Part shown: positions 24,307 through 32,853 of the stretch, one piece after another | Layout: every line of letters starts with the position of its first letter | Numbering within the stretch: position 1 is the first letter of the stretch | Assembly: GCA_003223325.1 (NCBI GenBank) | Contig: QHYS01000021.1 | Location: 5,967 to 52,601 of the forward strand | Direction: 5' to 3' | Source of the DNA: Acidobacteriota bacterium | Lineage (GTDB): Bacteria > Acidobacteriota > Terriglobia > Acidiferrales > UBA7541 | Length of the DNA: 46,635 bases | Program-made: the position numbers and the translations under genes | Notes under the pieces: model-generated | What the model was told of the DNA's origin: nothing | Seen by the model: the letters and a program-made list of their open reading frames with translations, nothing else | Databases searched by the model: none

Positions 24307-26253
24307 ATGCCGATGCTCGAGCACCTCTGGCTCATTCCGCTGCTGCCGTTGCTGGGCGCGGCCAGCAATGGGATTTTTGTCTCCCGGTGGCCGCGCAGCG
24401 CCGTCAATGCCATTGCTCTGGGCAGCACCGGCCTCTCTTTTCTTGCCACCCTCGAAGTGGCGCGCGAGTTCGCGAACCTCAGTGCGGATCAGATTCCCTG
24501 GCTGCGGTCTTACTTCACTTGGATCGAGGCGGGCAGCTTCCGCGCGGATTTCGCTCTGCAAGTCGATCAGCTCACGCTGATCATGCTGCTGGTGGTGACC
24601 GGCGTCGGCTGGCTGATTCACCTCTACTCGATTGGGTACATGCCCGACGACACAGGCTATCGCCGATTTTTCGCTTATCTTAACCTCTTCATGTTTTTCA
24701 TGCTGACTCTCGTCCTGGCGGCGAACTATCTGGTGCTCTTCGTCGGGTGGGAAGGCGTCGGCCTTTGTAGCTATCTGCTGATCGGATTCTGGTTCCTAAA
24801 GAAGACCGCCACGGATGCGGGTAACAAAGCGTTTTGGGTGAACCGCATCGGCGATTTCGGTTTTCTGCTGGGATTGTTCCTGCTCTTCCGCCAGTTTGGC
24901 ACGCTCGACTTCGCGCCGATCTTTCGGAACTCCGCCGCGCTTCCCGTTGAAACATCCGGACATGGCGTTCTCACCGCGATCGCGCTCCTCCTGCTCGCCG
25001 GCGCCACCGGCAAGTCGGCGCAGCTCCCACTTTACGTCTGGCTGCCCGACGCTATGGAAGGCCCCACTCCCGTCAGCGCGCTCATCCATGCCGCAACAAT
25101 GGTGGCTGCAGGCGTGTACATGGTGGCGCGCTCGCACGTGCTTTTCACCCACGCGCCGGTGGCCATGTTTGCCGTTGCCGTGATCGGCTGCGCCACCGCT
25201 CTTTTCGCCGCGACCATCGCCCTGGTCCAAACCGATATCAAGAGAACGCTCGCCTACTCGACCATAAGCCAATTGGGCTACATGTTTATCGCCTGTGGCG
25301 TTGGCGCTTTTGGAGCCGGAATCTTTCACCTCATGACTCACGCCTTCTTCAAAGCCTTACTGTTTCTCGGCGCCGGCAGCGTGATGCATGCCACGGGTGG
25401 CGAGCAAGACATGCGTCTCATGGGAGGTCTTCGCAAAAGCGTTCCCTGGACCTACGCCACGATGTTCATAGCCACGCTGGCAATCTCCGGCACGCCGGGC
25501 TTCTCTGGCTTCTTCAGCAAGGAAGAGATCCTCTTGGCGGCAGGTACCGGCCCCTACGCTAATTCGGTGATTTACGTGCTGGGAGTGATCACGGCGGGGC
25601 TTACCGCCCTCTACATGTTCCGGCTTCTATTTCTGACCTTCCACGGCGTGCCCCGTTTTGACCAGAAGAAAACGCACGTGCACGAGTCGCCGCGCATAAT
25701 CCTTGCGCCGCTCGCCGTGCTGGCGCTGCTTTCGGTCGTGGGCGGCTGGTGGGCGGCGCCGCATCTAGTGGGCGGCCTCAATTACTTCGATAATTTTCTG
25801 AAGCTCGTGTTCCTCGCGAGCGAAACCTCGAGTTCAACCGACTCGTACAGCGGGAATAGCCAATTGATTGCCACCGTCTTCGGCCCTCCCATGGTGGCTG
25901 CCTTCATAGGTTTCCTGCTCGCCTGGCTGCTCTACATACGCAGGCCGGAAACACCCAAGCGCCTCGCCGAGAGTTTGAGTGCGCCTTACCGGCTGCTGGC
26001 GGGAAAGTATTTCGTTGACGAACTCTACGCCCTCCTCATCGTGCGGCCGCTCGTGTGGATCTCCGCGAATTTCCTCTGGCGCGCCGTGGATGAGGAGAGC
26101 ATCGATGGGCTCGTGAATGGTGTCGCCCGCGAGGCCGGGGAAATTGGGGATCGCCTCCGGCATCTCAATTCCGGCAATATGCGGACGTACGCAGCTTGGG
26201 TGATTTTGGGAGCCGTTGTACTCACGACGCTGCTCGTCTGGACGGTGCGCTAG
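24307..26253 (+). CDS. nuoL: NADH-quinone oxidoreductase subunit L (operon 1)
   Basis: 648 residues, many membrane helices of the Mrp-antiporter type. Pumping residues are in FVGWEGVGLCSYLLIGFW (Glu), GATGKSAQLPLYVWLPDA (Lys) and THAFFKALLFLGAGS (Lys); GPTPVSALIHAATM is the family signature. The C-terminal region includes the amphipathic lateral helix and a final anchor (RTYAAWVILGAVVLTTLLVW). AGGA touches ATG 24307, so ATG 24313 (six-base spacing) may be the real start. Next to nuoM after 1 bp. Confidence 0.94.
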   Translation: MPMLEHLWLIPLLPLLGAASNGIFVSRWPRSAVNAIALGSTGLSFLATLEVAREFANLSADQIPWLRSYFTWIEAGSFRADFALQVDQLTLIMLLVVTGVGWLIHLYSIGYMPDDTGYRRFFAYLNLFMFFMLTLVLAANYLVLFVGWEGVGLCSYLLIGFWFLKKTATDAGNKAFWVNRIGDFGFLLGLFLLFRQFGTLDFAPIFRNSAALPVETSGHGVLTAIALLLLAGATGKSAQLPLYVWLPDAMEGPTPVSALIHAATMVAAGVYMVARSHVLFTHAPVAMFAVAVIGCATALFAATIALVQTDIKRTLAYSTISQLGYMFIACGVGAFGAGIFHLMTHAFFKALLFLGAGSVMHATGGEQDMRLMGGLRKSVPWTYATMFIATLAISGTPGFSGFFSKEEILLAAGTGPYANSVIYVLGVITAGLTALYMFRLLFLTFHGVPRFDQKKTHVHESPRIILAPLAVLALLSVVGGWWAAPHLVGGLNYFDNFLKLVFLASETSSSTDSYSGNSQLIATVFGPPMVAAFIGFLLAWLLYIRRPETPKRLAESLSAPYRLLAGKYFVDELYALLIVRPLVWISANFLWRAVDEESIDGLVNGVAREAGEIGDRLRHLNSGNMRTYAAWVILGAVVLTTLLVWTVR

Positions 26254-26254
26254 T

Positions 26255-27805
26255 ATGCCGCCCTCCTATCTCCTTACCTCCGTGACCTTCCTTCCCCTCG
26301 CGGGAACCACCGCGCTCTTTATGCTGCGTGCGGACGATCATGAATGGATTCGCCGCATCGCGCTGGCCATATCCCTGTTTGAATTCGCGCTCTCGCTGCA
26401 GCTGCTTCGCGGCTTCGCCTTGACTTCTGCGAACTATCAGTTCGTTGAATTTCGCAACTGGATACCCTCGCCGCCGATTCACTATCATCTCGGCATCGAT
26501 GGCATCAGCTTATTTCTGGTTCTGCTCACCACCTTCCTCACGCCCATAGCCATCCTGGTTTCCTGGAAATCGATTGAGCAGCGCGTGCGCGCCTTTTTCA
26601 TCAGCTTGCTGGTGCTCGAAACGGGCACGATCGGCGTGTTTGTTTCGCTCGATCTCTTCCAGTTCTTTCTTTTCTGGGAAGTCATGCTCATCCCCATGTA
26701 CTTCCTGATCGGAATCTGGGGACATGAACGGCGCATCTACGCCGCGATCAAATTCATTCTTTACACGATGCTCGGCTCGATTCTGATGCTTGTGGCGATG
26801 ATCTGGCTCTATGAGCTGAGCGGCTCCTTTGACTTGCCGCAGATACAATCCCTGCTGGTAAGCGGCCAGGTAGCTCTCTCTTTTCAAACCGAGCTTCTCC
26901 TCTTCGCCGCTTTTTTCCTGGCCTTTGCCATCAAAGTGCCGCTCTTCCCCCTGCACACCTGGCTTCCCGACGCGCACACCGAAGCGCCTACCGCCGGTTC
27001 CGTGATCCTCGCGGGCGTGCTGCTGAAAATGGGGACTTACGGTATGCTGCGCTTCTGTCTGCCACTGTTTCCCGAGGCGGCGCATCGCTTTGCTCCTTAC
27101 GTCGCTGTCCTGGCCATCATTGGCATCATTTACGGCGCCCTCGTGGCCATGGTGCAAACCGACCTCAAACGGCTGGTCGCCTATTCTTCGGTCAGCCATC
27201 TTGGCTTCGTCGTGCTCGGCCTGTTTGCTTTCGATCCCACCGCCGTTCAGGGCGCTTTGTATCAAATGCTGAACCACGGCATTTCCACCGGCGCGCTCTT
27301 CGTCCTGGTGGGCATGCTCTACGACCGCCGGCACACGCACCTGATCCGCGAATTCGGCGGATTGGCCTCTCCTATGCCTATGATCGCCTCTCTTTTCCTG
27401 TTTGTCTCGCTGGCCTCAGCGGGCCTCCCCATGCTGAACGGCTTCGTCGGCGAGTTCCTGATTTTGGCGGGCACGTTTGCGCGGAACGTGAGTTGGGCGT
27501 CTTCGGCTGCCGTTGGCATCATTCTTTCCGCGGTATATTTGCTCTGGGCCTACCAGCGCGTTTTCTTCGGCGACCTCATCTACGAAAAGAATCGCACACT
27601 CGCTGACGCCGACCGCCGGGAGTGCGTCGTTCTTCTGGCCATGGCCGTACTCATTCTCTGGATGGGAATCGGGTCTGTAAGTTTCACGCGCCGCACCGAA
27701 GCCTCTGCGCGCAATGTATTTGTGCTCATGCAGCGGCCCCAGGCCTATAACGCCCGTGCAATTCTCAGATCTATCGAGCCTTTGAGATCCGGTGGCGTCC
27801 GTTAA
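26255..27805 (+). CDS. nuoM: NADH-quinone oxidoreductase subunit M (operon 1)
   Basis: 516 residues from ATG 26255; the frame is open to 26216, but this would overlap nuoL. Antiporter-like subunit with HLGIDGISLFLVLLTTFL, FFLFWEVMLIPMYFLIGIWG (Glu), AFAIKVPLFPLHTWLPDAHT (Lys), EAPTAGSVILAGVLLKMGTY (Lys) and LKRLVAYSSVSHLGFV. Forms one of the proton half-channels of the membrane arm. Its stop overlaps the nuoN start (TAATG). Confidence 0.94.
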   Translation: MPPSYLLTSVTFLPLAGTTALFMLRADDHEWIRRIALAISLFEFALSLQLLRGFALTSANYQFVEFRNWIPSPPIHYHLGIDGISLFLVLLTTFLTPIAILVSWKSIEQRVRAFFISLLVLETGTIGVFVSLDLFQFFLFWEVMLIPMYFLIGIWGHERRIYAAIKFILYTMLGSILMLVAMIWLYELSGSFDLPQIQSLLVSGQVALSFQTELLLFAAFFLAFAIKVPLFPLHTWLPDAHTEAPTAGSVILAGVLLKMGTYGMLRFCLPLFPEAAHRFAPYVAVLAIIGIIYGALVAMVQTDLKRLVAYSSVSHLGFVVLGLFAFDPTAVQGALYQMLNHGISTGALFVLVGMLYDRRHTHLIREFGGLASPMPMIASLFLFVSLASAGLPMLNGFVGEFLILAGTFARNVSWASSAAVGIILSAVYLLWAYQRVFFGDLIYEKNRTLADADRRECVVLLAMAVLILWMGIGSVSFTRRTEASARNVFVLMQRPQAYNARAILRSIEPLRSGGVR

Positions 27806-29262
27806 TGTTTCCTCCGCGCCAAGACGTCTTGCGGCTGATGCCGGAGATCATTCTGTCGCTTTCCGGCATCCTGCTAATGCTGATCGAGCCGTTCCTTAGC
27901 GGCGCGCGCCGGACCCTGATCGTCACGCTGGCTGCGCTGGGAAGCGGCCTCGCGCTTGTCTCCACGATTTATCCGGCGACTCTTCCCGGCACCGCTTTTT
28001 CCGGGTTACTGCGCATTGACGGCTTCAGCGTCTTCGTCCACGTGGTCGTGGAAGCGGTGGCGTTCCTGGTGATCATCGGCTCCGCGGATTATCTCGACCG
28101 CGAAAAAATCCAGCACGGGGAATACTACGCCTTGGTTCTCTTCGCAACAGTCGGCATGTGCGTGATGGCGGGTGCTGCCGAACTGATGACCGCCTTTGTT
28201 GGCCTCGAGACCAGCTCCATCTCCACCTACATCTTGGCCGGCTATCGCCGGGACGTTCCGCGCTCCAATGAATCGGCCATGAAATATTTTTTGCTCGGCT
28301 CCTTCGCCACCGCTTTTTTCCTCTACGGGATCGCACTGCTTTATGGCGCTACCGGAACAACCCAACTCGCGCGCATGACCTTTCCTACGACGCCCGGCAG
28401 GGAACGTCTCCTCGATCTCGGATTAGGGCTGATGCTCGTCGGTCTGGCTTTCAAGATCGCCGCCGCTCCTTTTCAGCTCTGGACCCCGGACGTCTATGAG
28501 GGTGCGCCCACGCCCGTGACCGCGCTGATGGCTTCAGGACCAAAAGCGGCGGCCTTCGCGCTGCTGCTGCGCATTCTCGCGACAGTAGGAGCGGCCGGCA
28601 CCTTTTGGTTCTGGGCCCTATGGGTTTCCGCCGCGCTGACAATGTTCGTAGGCAATCTGGCGGCCATCGCGCAATCCAATGTCAAGAGGATGCTGGCCTA
28701 CAGCTCCATTTCGCACGCCGGATATATTCTCGTGGCGCTCGCGGCAGCGGCCGCTTCCGATCAAGTGGAACTGGGAGTCGCCGCGGTGCTCTACTATCTT
28801 GCCGTTTACGCCTTGATGAAGCTGGGCGCGTTTATCTTTGTTTCCCAACTCGGCGGCGAATCCGAACGACACATGGAAATAGACGATTTCCGCGGACTGG
28901 CCGTGCGACAACCGGTCGCGGCTGCCTGCTTTGCGCTGTTTCTCCTCTCGCTGCTGGGACTTCCGGTAACTTCGGGCTTCCTCGGCAAGTTTTATATTTT
29001 CAATGCAGCGCTTGCGTCGCGCCTCATCTGGCTCGCCGTTTTGCTCGCGATCAATACCGTCATCGCCGCGTTTTATTACCTGCGCGTGATCGTGGTCATG
29101 TACATGCGCCAGCCGAACCAGACCTGGCCGCCGGCGCCCATGCCCTGGGCGGTAACTTTTGTGCTCTCGATCGCCGCCGCCGGAACTTTCTACCTCGGCT
29201 TATTCCCAGGCCGCGTCATGGCTTTGGCCACGCAAGCCGCCCTGTCCCTGCCGGGCCGCTAA
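27805..29262 (+). CDS. nuoN: NADH-quinone oxidoreductase subunit N (operon 1)
   Basis: 485 residues, antiporter-like. Signatures: GLETSSISTYILAGY, GLAFKIAAAPFQLWTPDVYE (Lys), GAPTPVTALMASGPKAAAF and VKRMLAYSSISHAGYILVAL. Last gene of operon 1; the TAATG overlap with nuoM supports ATG 27805. Ends 116 bp before the oppositely oriented atpE, with a hairpin between. Clearly related to, but well diverged from, the operon 2 nuoN. Confidence 0.93.
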   Translation: MFPPRQDVLRLMPEIILSLSGILLMLIEPFLSGARRTLIVTLAALGSGLALVSTIYPATLPGTAFSGLLRIDGFSVFVHVVVEAVAFLVIIGSADYLDREKIQHGEYYALVLFATVGMCVMAGAAELMTAFVGLETSSISTYILAGYRRDVPRSNESAMKYFLLGSFATAFFLYGIALLYGATGTTQLARMTFPTTPGRERLLDLGLGLMLVGLAFKIAAAPFQLWTPDVYEGAPTPVTALMASGPKAAAFALLLRILATVGAAGTFWFWALWVSAALTMFVGNLAAIAQSNVKRMLAYSSISHAGYILVALAAAAASDQVELGVAAVLYYLAVYALMKLGAFIFVSQLGGESERHMEIDDFRGLAVRQPVAAACFALFLLSLLGLPVTSGFLGKFYIFNAALASRLIWLAVLLAINTVIAAFYYLRVIVVMYMRQPNQTWPPAPMPWAVTFVLSIAAAGTFYLGLFPGRVMALATQAALSLPGR

Positions 29263-29270
29263 CCAGCACC

Positions 29271-29299
29271 CCAAAGCGCGCAAAACCAGCGCGCCTTGG
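29271..29299. terminator. Hairpin between the convergent nuo operons
   Basis: CCAAAGCGCGC (29271-29281) pairs with GCGCGCCTTGG (29289-29299), an 11-bp stem with one mismatch and a 7-base loop. It sits between the end of nuoN (29262) and atpE (29379). No T-run follows on either strand, so if it ends transcription it is not a standard intrinsic terminator; it may stabilise 3' ends instead. Confidence 0.45.
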
Positions 29300-29378
29300 C
29301 GACGAAGAATCTGATGTTACTAACAAAAGCCCGCAGTAGCCCTGCGTGCTGAGAACCCAAGAACAACGTATCGTCGAA

Positions 29379-29693
29379 TTATCTGACTTTGATAAAGATG
29401 ATGGCGAAAGTGTACAGCGCCATCGACTCGATCAGCACCAGCGCGAGAATGAGCATGTTTTGAATCACCCCGGCAGCGCCAGGATTGCGCGCCATGCCTT
29501 CCGACGCCGCGGCAGAGGCCCGGCCCTGCGCGATGCCGCAAGCTCCAGAGGCGATGGCCATAGCAAAGCCGGAGGTGATGGCAACCCAGTTGGTCGCCTG
29601 CCCTGTTGCCTGATCCCCAGCCTGAGCGAATGCGACGGGAGCGATCAGGCAGAATGCCATAACCACCAATAGCGCCAAAACGACCTTTCTCAT
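29379..29693 (-). CDS. atpE: ATP synthase Fo subunit c, with N-terminal signal peptide
   Basis: 104 residues from ATG 29693, preceded by AAGGAG ten bases upstream. Residues 1-23 form a signal peptide (MRKVVLALLVVM, ending APVAFA/Q); the mature part of about 81 residues is the usual two-helix hairpin with the loop ARNPG. The ion carboxylate is Glu89 in LIESMALY. Gln56, Ser90 and Tyr94 occupy the positions of Q32, S66 and Y70 of the Na+-binding Ilyobacter c-subunit (identical spacing), whereas T67 is replaced by Met. This suggests, without proving, Na+ capability. Last gene of the nuo2-atp unit; no F1 genes follow. Confidence 0.92.
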   Translation of the reverse strand: MRKVVLALLVVMAFCLIAPVAFAQAGDQATGQATNWVAITSGFAMAIASGACGIAQGRASAAASEGMARNPGAAGVIQNMLILALVLIESMALYTFAIIFIKVR

Positions 29694-29791
29694 CGTGACG
29701 ATTCTCCTTACGCTATGAAATGGCCGTTCGGAGGTGGTTCCCGACATCCTCGTGCAGCCGGGCTCACACGAAACGGCGGATGATGCCGTGA

Positions 29792-30604
29792 TTAGTGCCC
29801 TTCGGAAACCGCGCCGGCCAGATAGATCACCGGCAGAATCGTGAATACAAAGGCCTGCACGAAAGCCACAAAAATATGCAAAATAATGAAAATCACCGGC
29901 GCAAGAAAAGGCAACGGCGCCAAAATGTAACCCGCTAGGTTGACTCTTCCAGCGAAGAGAAACAGGGCTAACGTTAGCCCCAGGAAAATCCCATAAAGCA
30001 GCTCGCTGACCATCATATTCACCCAAAGACGGACGGTGAGCGAGAGCAGCCGCGCCAGATGGCTAAACGTCTCCACCACCACCATCAACGGAGAAAGAGC
30101 CAGATTCGGACCCAGGAAATGCTTGCCGTAATGCACCGGGCCGTGTTTCTTCAGCCCCGACCAGTGGTAATAGAGAAAGGCCACGATGGCGCAGCCCAGG
30201 GGGACGGAAACCTCGGCCGTCGGCGAAGCCAGTCCCGGCACGACGCTGATGAGATTTGAGAATAAAACGAAGAGGCCGATGCTTCCGATCACCGGCAGAT
30301 AGTTCATAGCCCCGTGACCGATATTATTTTCGAGAAGGTCCGCCACGCCCAGCGACATTGGATTGCGCAGCAAAATCTCCATCACTTGCTGCATGCCGCC
30401 GGGATTCTCCACCGAAAGCCGCGCCCGAAGCCACAGAAAAAAGACCACCGCCAGGGCAAACACCAAAAACTCCATGGCAATATGGTTCGGGATGGGATAT
30501 GCGGGGTTGCTAGGTTGAATATGCAGAGCGCTCAAAAGCGCCAGTGCCGGCTTGCCGAAAAGGGCATTCACCAGCTTCGTGATTGCCAGGATGTTCTCTT
30601 CCAT
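29792..30604 (-). CDS. atpB: ATP synthase Fo subunit a
   Basis: 270 residues. Essential Arg192 in SLTVRLWVNMM (with Asn196), the residue facing the c-ring carboxylate; N-terminal IPNHIAMEFLVFA, FSNLISVVPGLASPTAE and the C-terminal HIFVAFVQAFVFTILPVIYL match the family. Provides the ion half-channels of Fo. About 98 bp upstream of atpE and 42 bp downstream of atpI, all on the minus strand. Confidence 0.94.
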   Translation of the reverse strand: MEENILAITKLVNALFGKPALALLSALHIQPSNPAYPIPNHIAMEFLVFALAVVFFLWLRARLSVENPGGMQQVMEILLRNPMSLGVADLLENNIGHGAMNYLPVIGSIGLFVLFSNLISVVPGLASPTAEVSVPLGCAIVAFLYYHWSGLKKHGPVHYGKHFLGPNLALSPLMVVVETFSHLARLLSLTVRLWVNMMVSELLYGIFLGLTLALFLFAGRVNLAGYILAPLPFLAPVIFIILHIFVAFVQAFVFTILPVIYLAGAVSEGH

Positions 30605-30646
30605 CGCCCTTCCGATATCCGTGTTACGGAGCGCACGCCTGGATCA

Positions 30647-31072
30647 TTAGGAGCCGCCCGCATCCTGCCGCACTCCCGTTGACACTAGTTCGTAAACCAA
30701 CGCTAAAACCACCGCCGCAGCCGACGCAAAAAGTCCCGCAAGCACGGGAATTACCGGCAGCCAGGAACGCGTGAGGATAACATAGAGGATTCCGAGCAGC
30801 AAAGCGAAGCGCCCAAAGAACTTGAAGTAGGCGATGGTGGGCACGCGAACGTGCTGAGAACCCGCCTGCGCTGTGGCCGCGCGGCCAAATGCCTGCACGC
30901 TGCCTTTGAGCCACCGAAAATTCACCCACGAAAGCACGGCTCCCACTGCCAACCCCACGCTTCCCCGCCACCCCCAGCGCCACCCCGCCCAGGCCGCACC
31001 CACGCCGCCCAGCAGTAGCGTCAGCCACTCGATGCGGCGCAGCGCTGCGCTTCCAAATGGATCATTCCCCAT
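30647..31072 (-). CDS. atpI: ATP synthase subunit I (AtpI-like)
   Basis: 141 residues with four hydrophobic segments; GAVLSWVNFRWLKGSVQAF and FFGRFALLLGILYVIL resemble the ATP synthase I family, which assists assembly of the c-ring and may carry Mg2+. Short, weakly conserved family, so the call rests on topology plus position between atpZ and atpB. Overlaps the atpZ stop by 11 bases. Confidence 0.78.
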   Translation of the reverse strand: MGNDPFGSAALRRIEWLTLLLGGVGAAWAGWRWGWRGSVGLAVGAVLSWVNFRWLKGSVQAFGRAATAQAGSQHVRVPTIAYFKFFGRFALLLGILYVILTRSWLPVIPVLAGLFASAAAVVLALVYELVSTGVRQDAGGS

Positions 31073-31325
31073 TCTTGCGCCTTACCAAGAGCCGCCGGAT
31101 CACTTCAAACATCCCGCCGGCAAATCCAAGCAGGCCCACAAGCAAAGCCAAAACCGGCGAGCTGCCGAATCGTTTGTCGAGCAGATAACCCAGCCCGGCA
31201 CCGATCACCACGCTTCCCACCAGCACGAACGGCAGATCCATAACATTGGCAAGCTGGCGGGCAAACCCCTCCGGATCGCGCCGTGGCGCACCGGAAATCT
31301 TCGAATCTCGATCTTTATCGACCAA
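31062..31325 (-). CDS. atpZ: AtpZ-like Fo assembly/transport protein
   Basis: 87 residues, two membrane helices (LPFVLVGSVVIGAGLGYLLD and PVLALLVGLLGFAGGMFEVI) with the AtpZ-type GYLLDKRFGSSP turn. Start TTG 31325 lies inside the end of nuoN2 (stop 31315-31317), an 11-base overlap that places the atp genes in the nuo transcription unit. AtpZ and AtpI together are proposed to form a Mg2+/Ca2+ channel that helps the synthase. Confidence 0.8.
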   Translation of the reverse strand: MVDKDRDSKISGAPRRDPEGFARQLANVMDLPFVLVGSVVIGAGLGYLLDKRFGSSPVLALLVGLLGFAGGMFEVIRRLLVRRKNGE

Positions 31326-32850
31326 AGAGTACGGAGGGCAAGGTCAACGAATAAGTCGCCAAGCGGATGAAAGGCTCGGGGTAAATGCCGGCAACCAGGG
31401 TGACAAAGCACATCACCGCCAGCGCCACCGATTGCCCCGGCGTCACCCGCGTCGGTGCTTCGCCTGTCGGCTCGCGCAGCCAGGCGTGTACGACGATGCG
31501 GAAATAATAGTAAAGTGCGGGAACAATATAGAGCGCCCCAAACAGCGCCAGATAATAGTGCCCGGTCTCAATCAGTGCGAGAAATATGTAATACTTACCC
31601 ACAAAGCCGGCCAGGGGCGGAATTCCCGCCAGCGACAGCATAAAGATGAGCAACAGCACCGCCGAGGCAGGACTGCGCTGGAAGAGGCCGTTTAGGTCGT
31701 CGAGCTCGTCGCCGATCAACCCTTGACGCCGCAGCACAATGATGATGGCGAAAGCGCCGATGGTCATGAACGCATATACGAAAAGATAGAAGGCGATTCC
31801 CTTCAGTCCCGTTTCGTTTCCATCCGGCCCGCTCATCGCCGCCACCAGACCCAGCAAGATGTAGCCGACGTGCGAGATCGAAGAATAAGCCAGCAGCCGT
31901 TTGACGTTGGTCTGCGTGATCGCCGCGAAATTGCCCAGCGTCAGCGAAGCAATGGCCACGGCCGCGATGATTCCTACCCAGTTCACGCGCACCGGCCAGA
32001 AAGCATATAGGAAGAGCCGCAGCAGCAGAGCGAAGCTTGCTGTTTTCGATGCCACGCTTACATACGCCGTGATTGTTGTCGGCGCGCCTTCGTAAACATC
32101 CGGCGCCCACTGATGGAACGGCACCGCAGCCACCTTGAAGAAAAGCCCCGCTGCGACAGTCACTAAGGACAGCAGCACCAGTAAATCCGTCGGTCCGCGC
32201 AACTCGAGCGCCGTGCGCACCACGTCGAGATTCGTGCGCGGCACCTGCAGCGGCACTCCCAGCGGCCCATTGATCTCAGCCATGGCGCTGATTCCGTACA
32301 GCAGCGAGAACCCATAGGCCAGCAGGCCCGAACTGAATGCGCCCAGCAGCAGATATTTCACTGCGGCTTCATTCGAGCGCCGCTGGTGGCGTAAAAAGCC
32401 CGTGAGGATGTAAAAGCTGATGGCCATAGTCTCCAGACCCAGAAACAGCACGACCAGGTCGTAGCCGGAGGCCATGAACATCATTCCCACAGTGGCAAAC
32501 AGAAGCAGCGCGTAATATTCGCCGTGATGCTCGTTTTCGATTTGCAGGTAGCGCACCGAAAGCAGAATCACCAATCCCGTGGCCACGAGGAAGATCATCC
32601 CGAAAAACAGGAAAAATGGGTCGACCACAATCGAGCTATTGAAGCCGCCCACTGCTTCCGGGCCAAACGTCCGCAGCCGGTACAGCGAAATGCCGCTGAA
32701 GATTACGCCGAGCATGGCAAAGACGGCGTTGCCCGCTTTGTCCTTTACGCCCAGCATGAAGTCGAAAAGCAAGATGGCCAGGCCGAAAAGCGCAAGCTCC
32801 ACTTCCGGCAGGATTAGGAAGAAGTCGTGGCGAAATGCGGCGGTATCCAT
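31315..32850 (-). CDS. nuoN: NADH-quinone oxidoreductase subunit N (operon 2)
   Basis: 511 residues, antiporter-like: LGLETMAISFYILTGFLRHQ, AGLFFKVAAVPFHQWAPDVY (Lys), EGAPTTITAYVSVASKTASF (Lys) and NVKRLLAYSSISHVGYILLG. Membrane-arm pump subunit. Three bases after nuoM2; its end overlaps atpZ by 11 bases. Longer than the operon 1 copy, mainly in the loop around ALELRGPTDLL. Confidence 0.93.
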   Translation of the reverse strand: MDTAAFRHDFFLILPEVELALFGLAILLFDFMLGVKDKAGNAVFAMLGVIFSGISLYRLRTFGPEAVGGFNSSIVVDPFFLFFGMIFLVATGLVILLSVRYLQIENEHHGEYYALLLFATVGMMFMASGYDLVVLFLGLETMAISFYILTGFLRHQRRSNEAAVKYLLLGAFSSGLLAYGFSLLYGISAMAEINGPLGVPLQVPRTNLDVVRTALELRGPTDLLVLLSLVTVAAGLFFKVAAVPFHQWAPDVYEGAPTTITAYVSVASKTASFALLLRLFLYAFWPVRVNWVGIIAAVAIASLTLGNFAAITQTNVKRLLAYSSISHVGYILLGLVAAMSGPDGNETGLKGIAFYLFVYAFMTIGAFAIIIVLRRQGLIGDELDDLNGLFQRSPASAVLLLIFMLSLAGIPPLAGFVGKYYIFLALIETGHYYLALFGALYIVPALYYYFRIVVHAWLREPTGEAPTRVTPGQSVALAVMCFVTLVAGIYPEPFIRLATYSLTLPSVLFGR

Positions 32851-32853
32851 GCG

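Noticed and set aside
26510-27340. 276-codon minus-strand frame opposite nuoM1
   Set aside because: His/Gln/Glu-rich shadow of nuoM; no recognisable domain.
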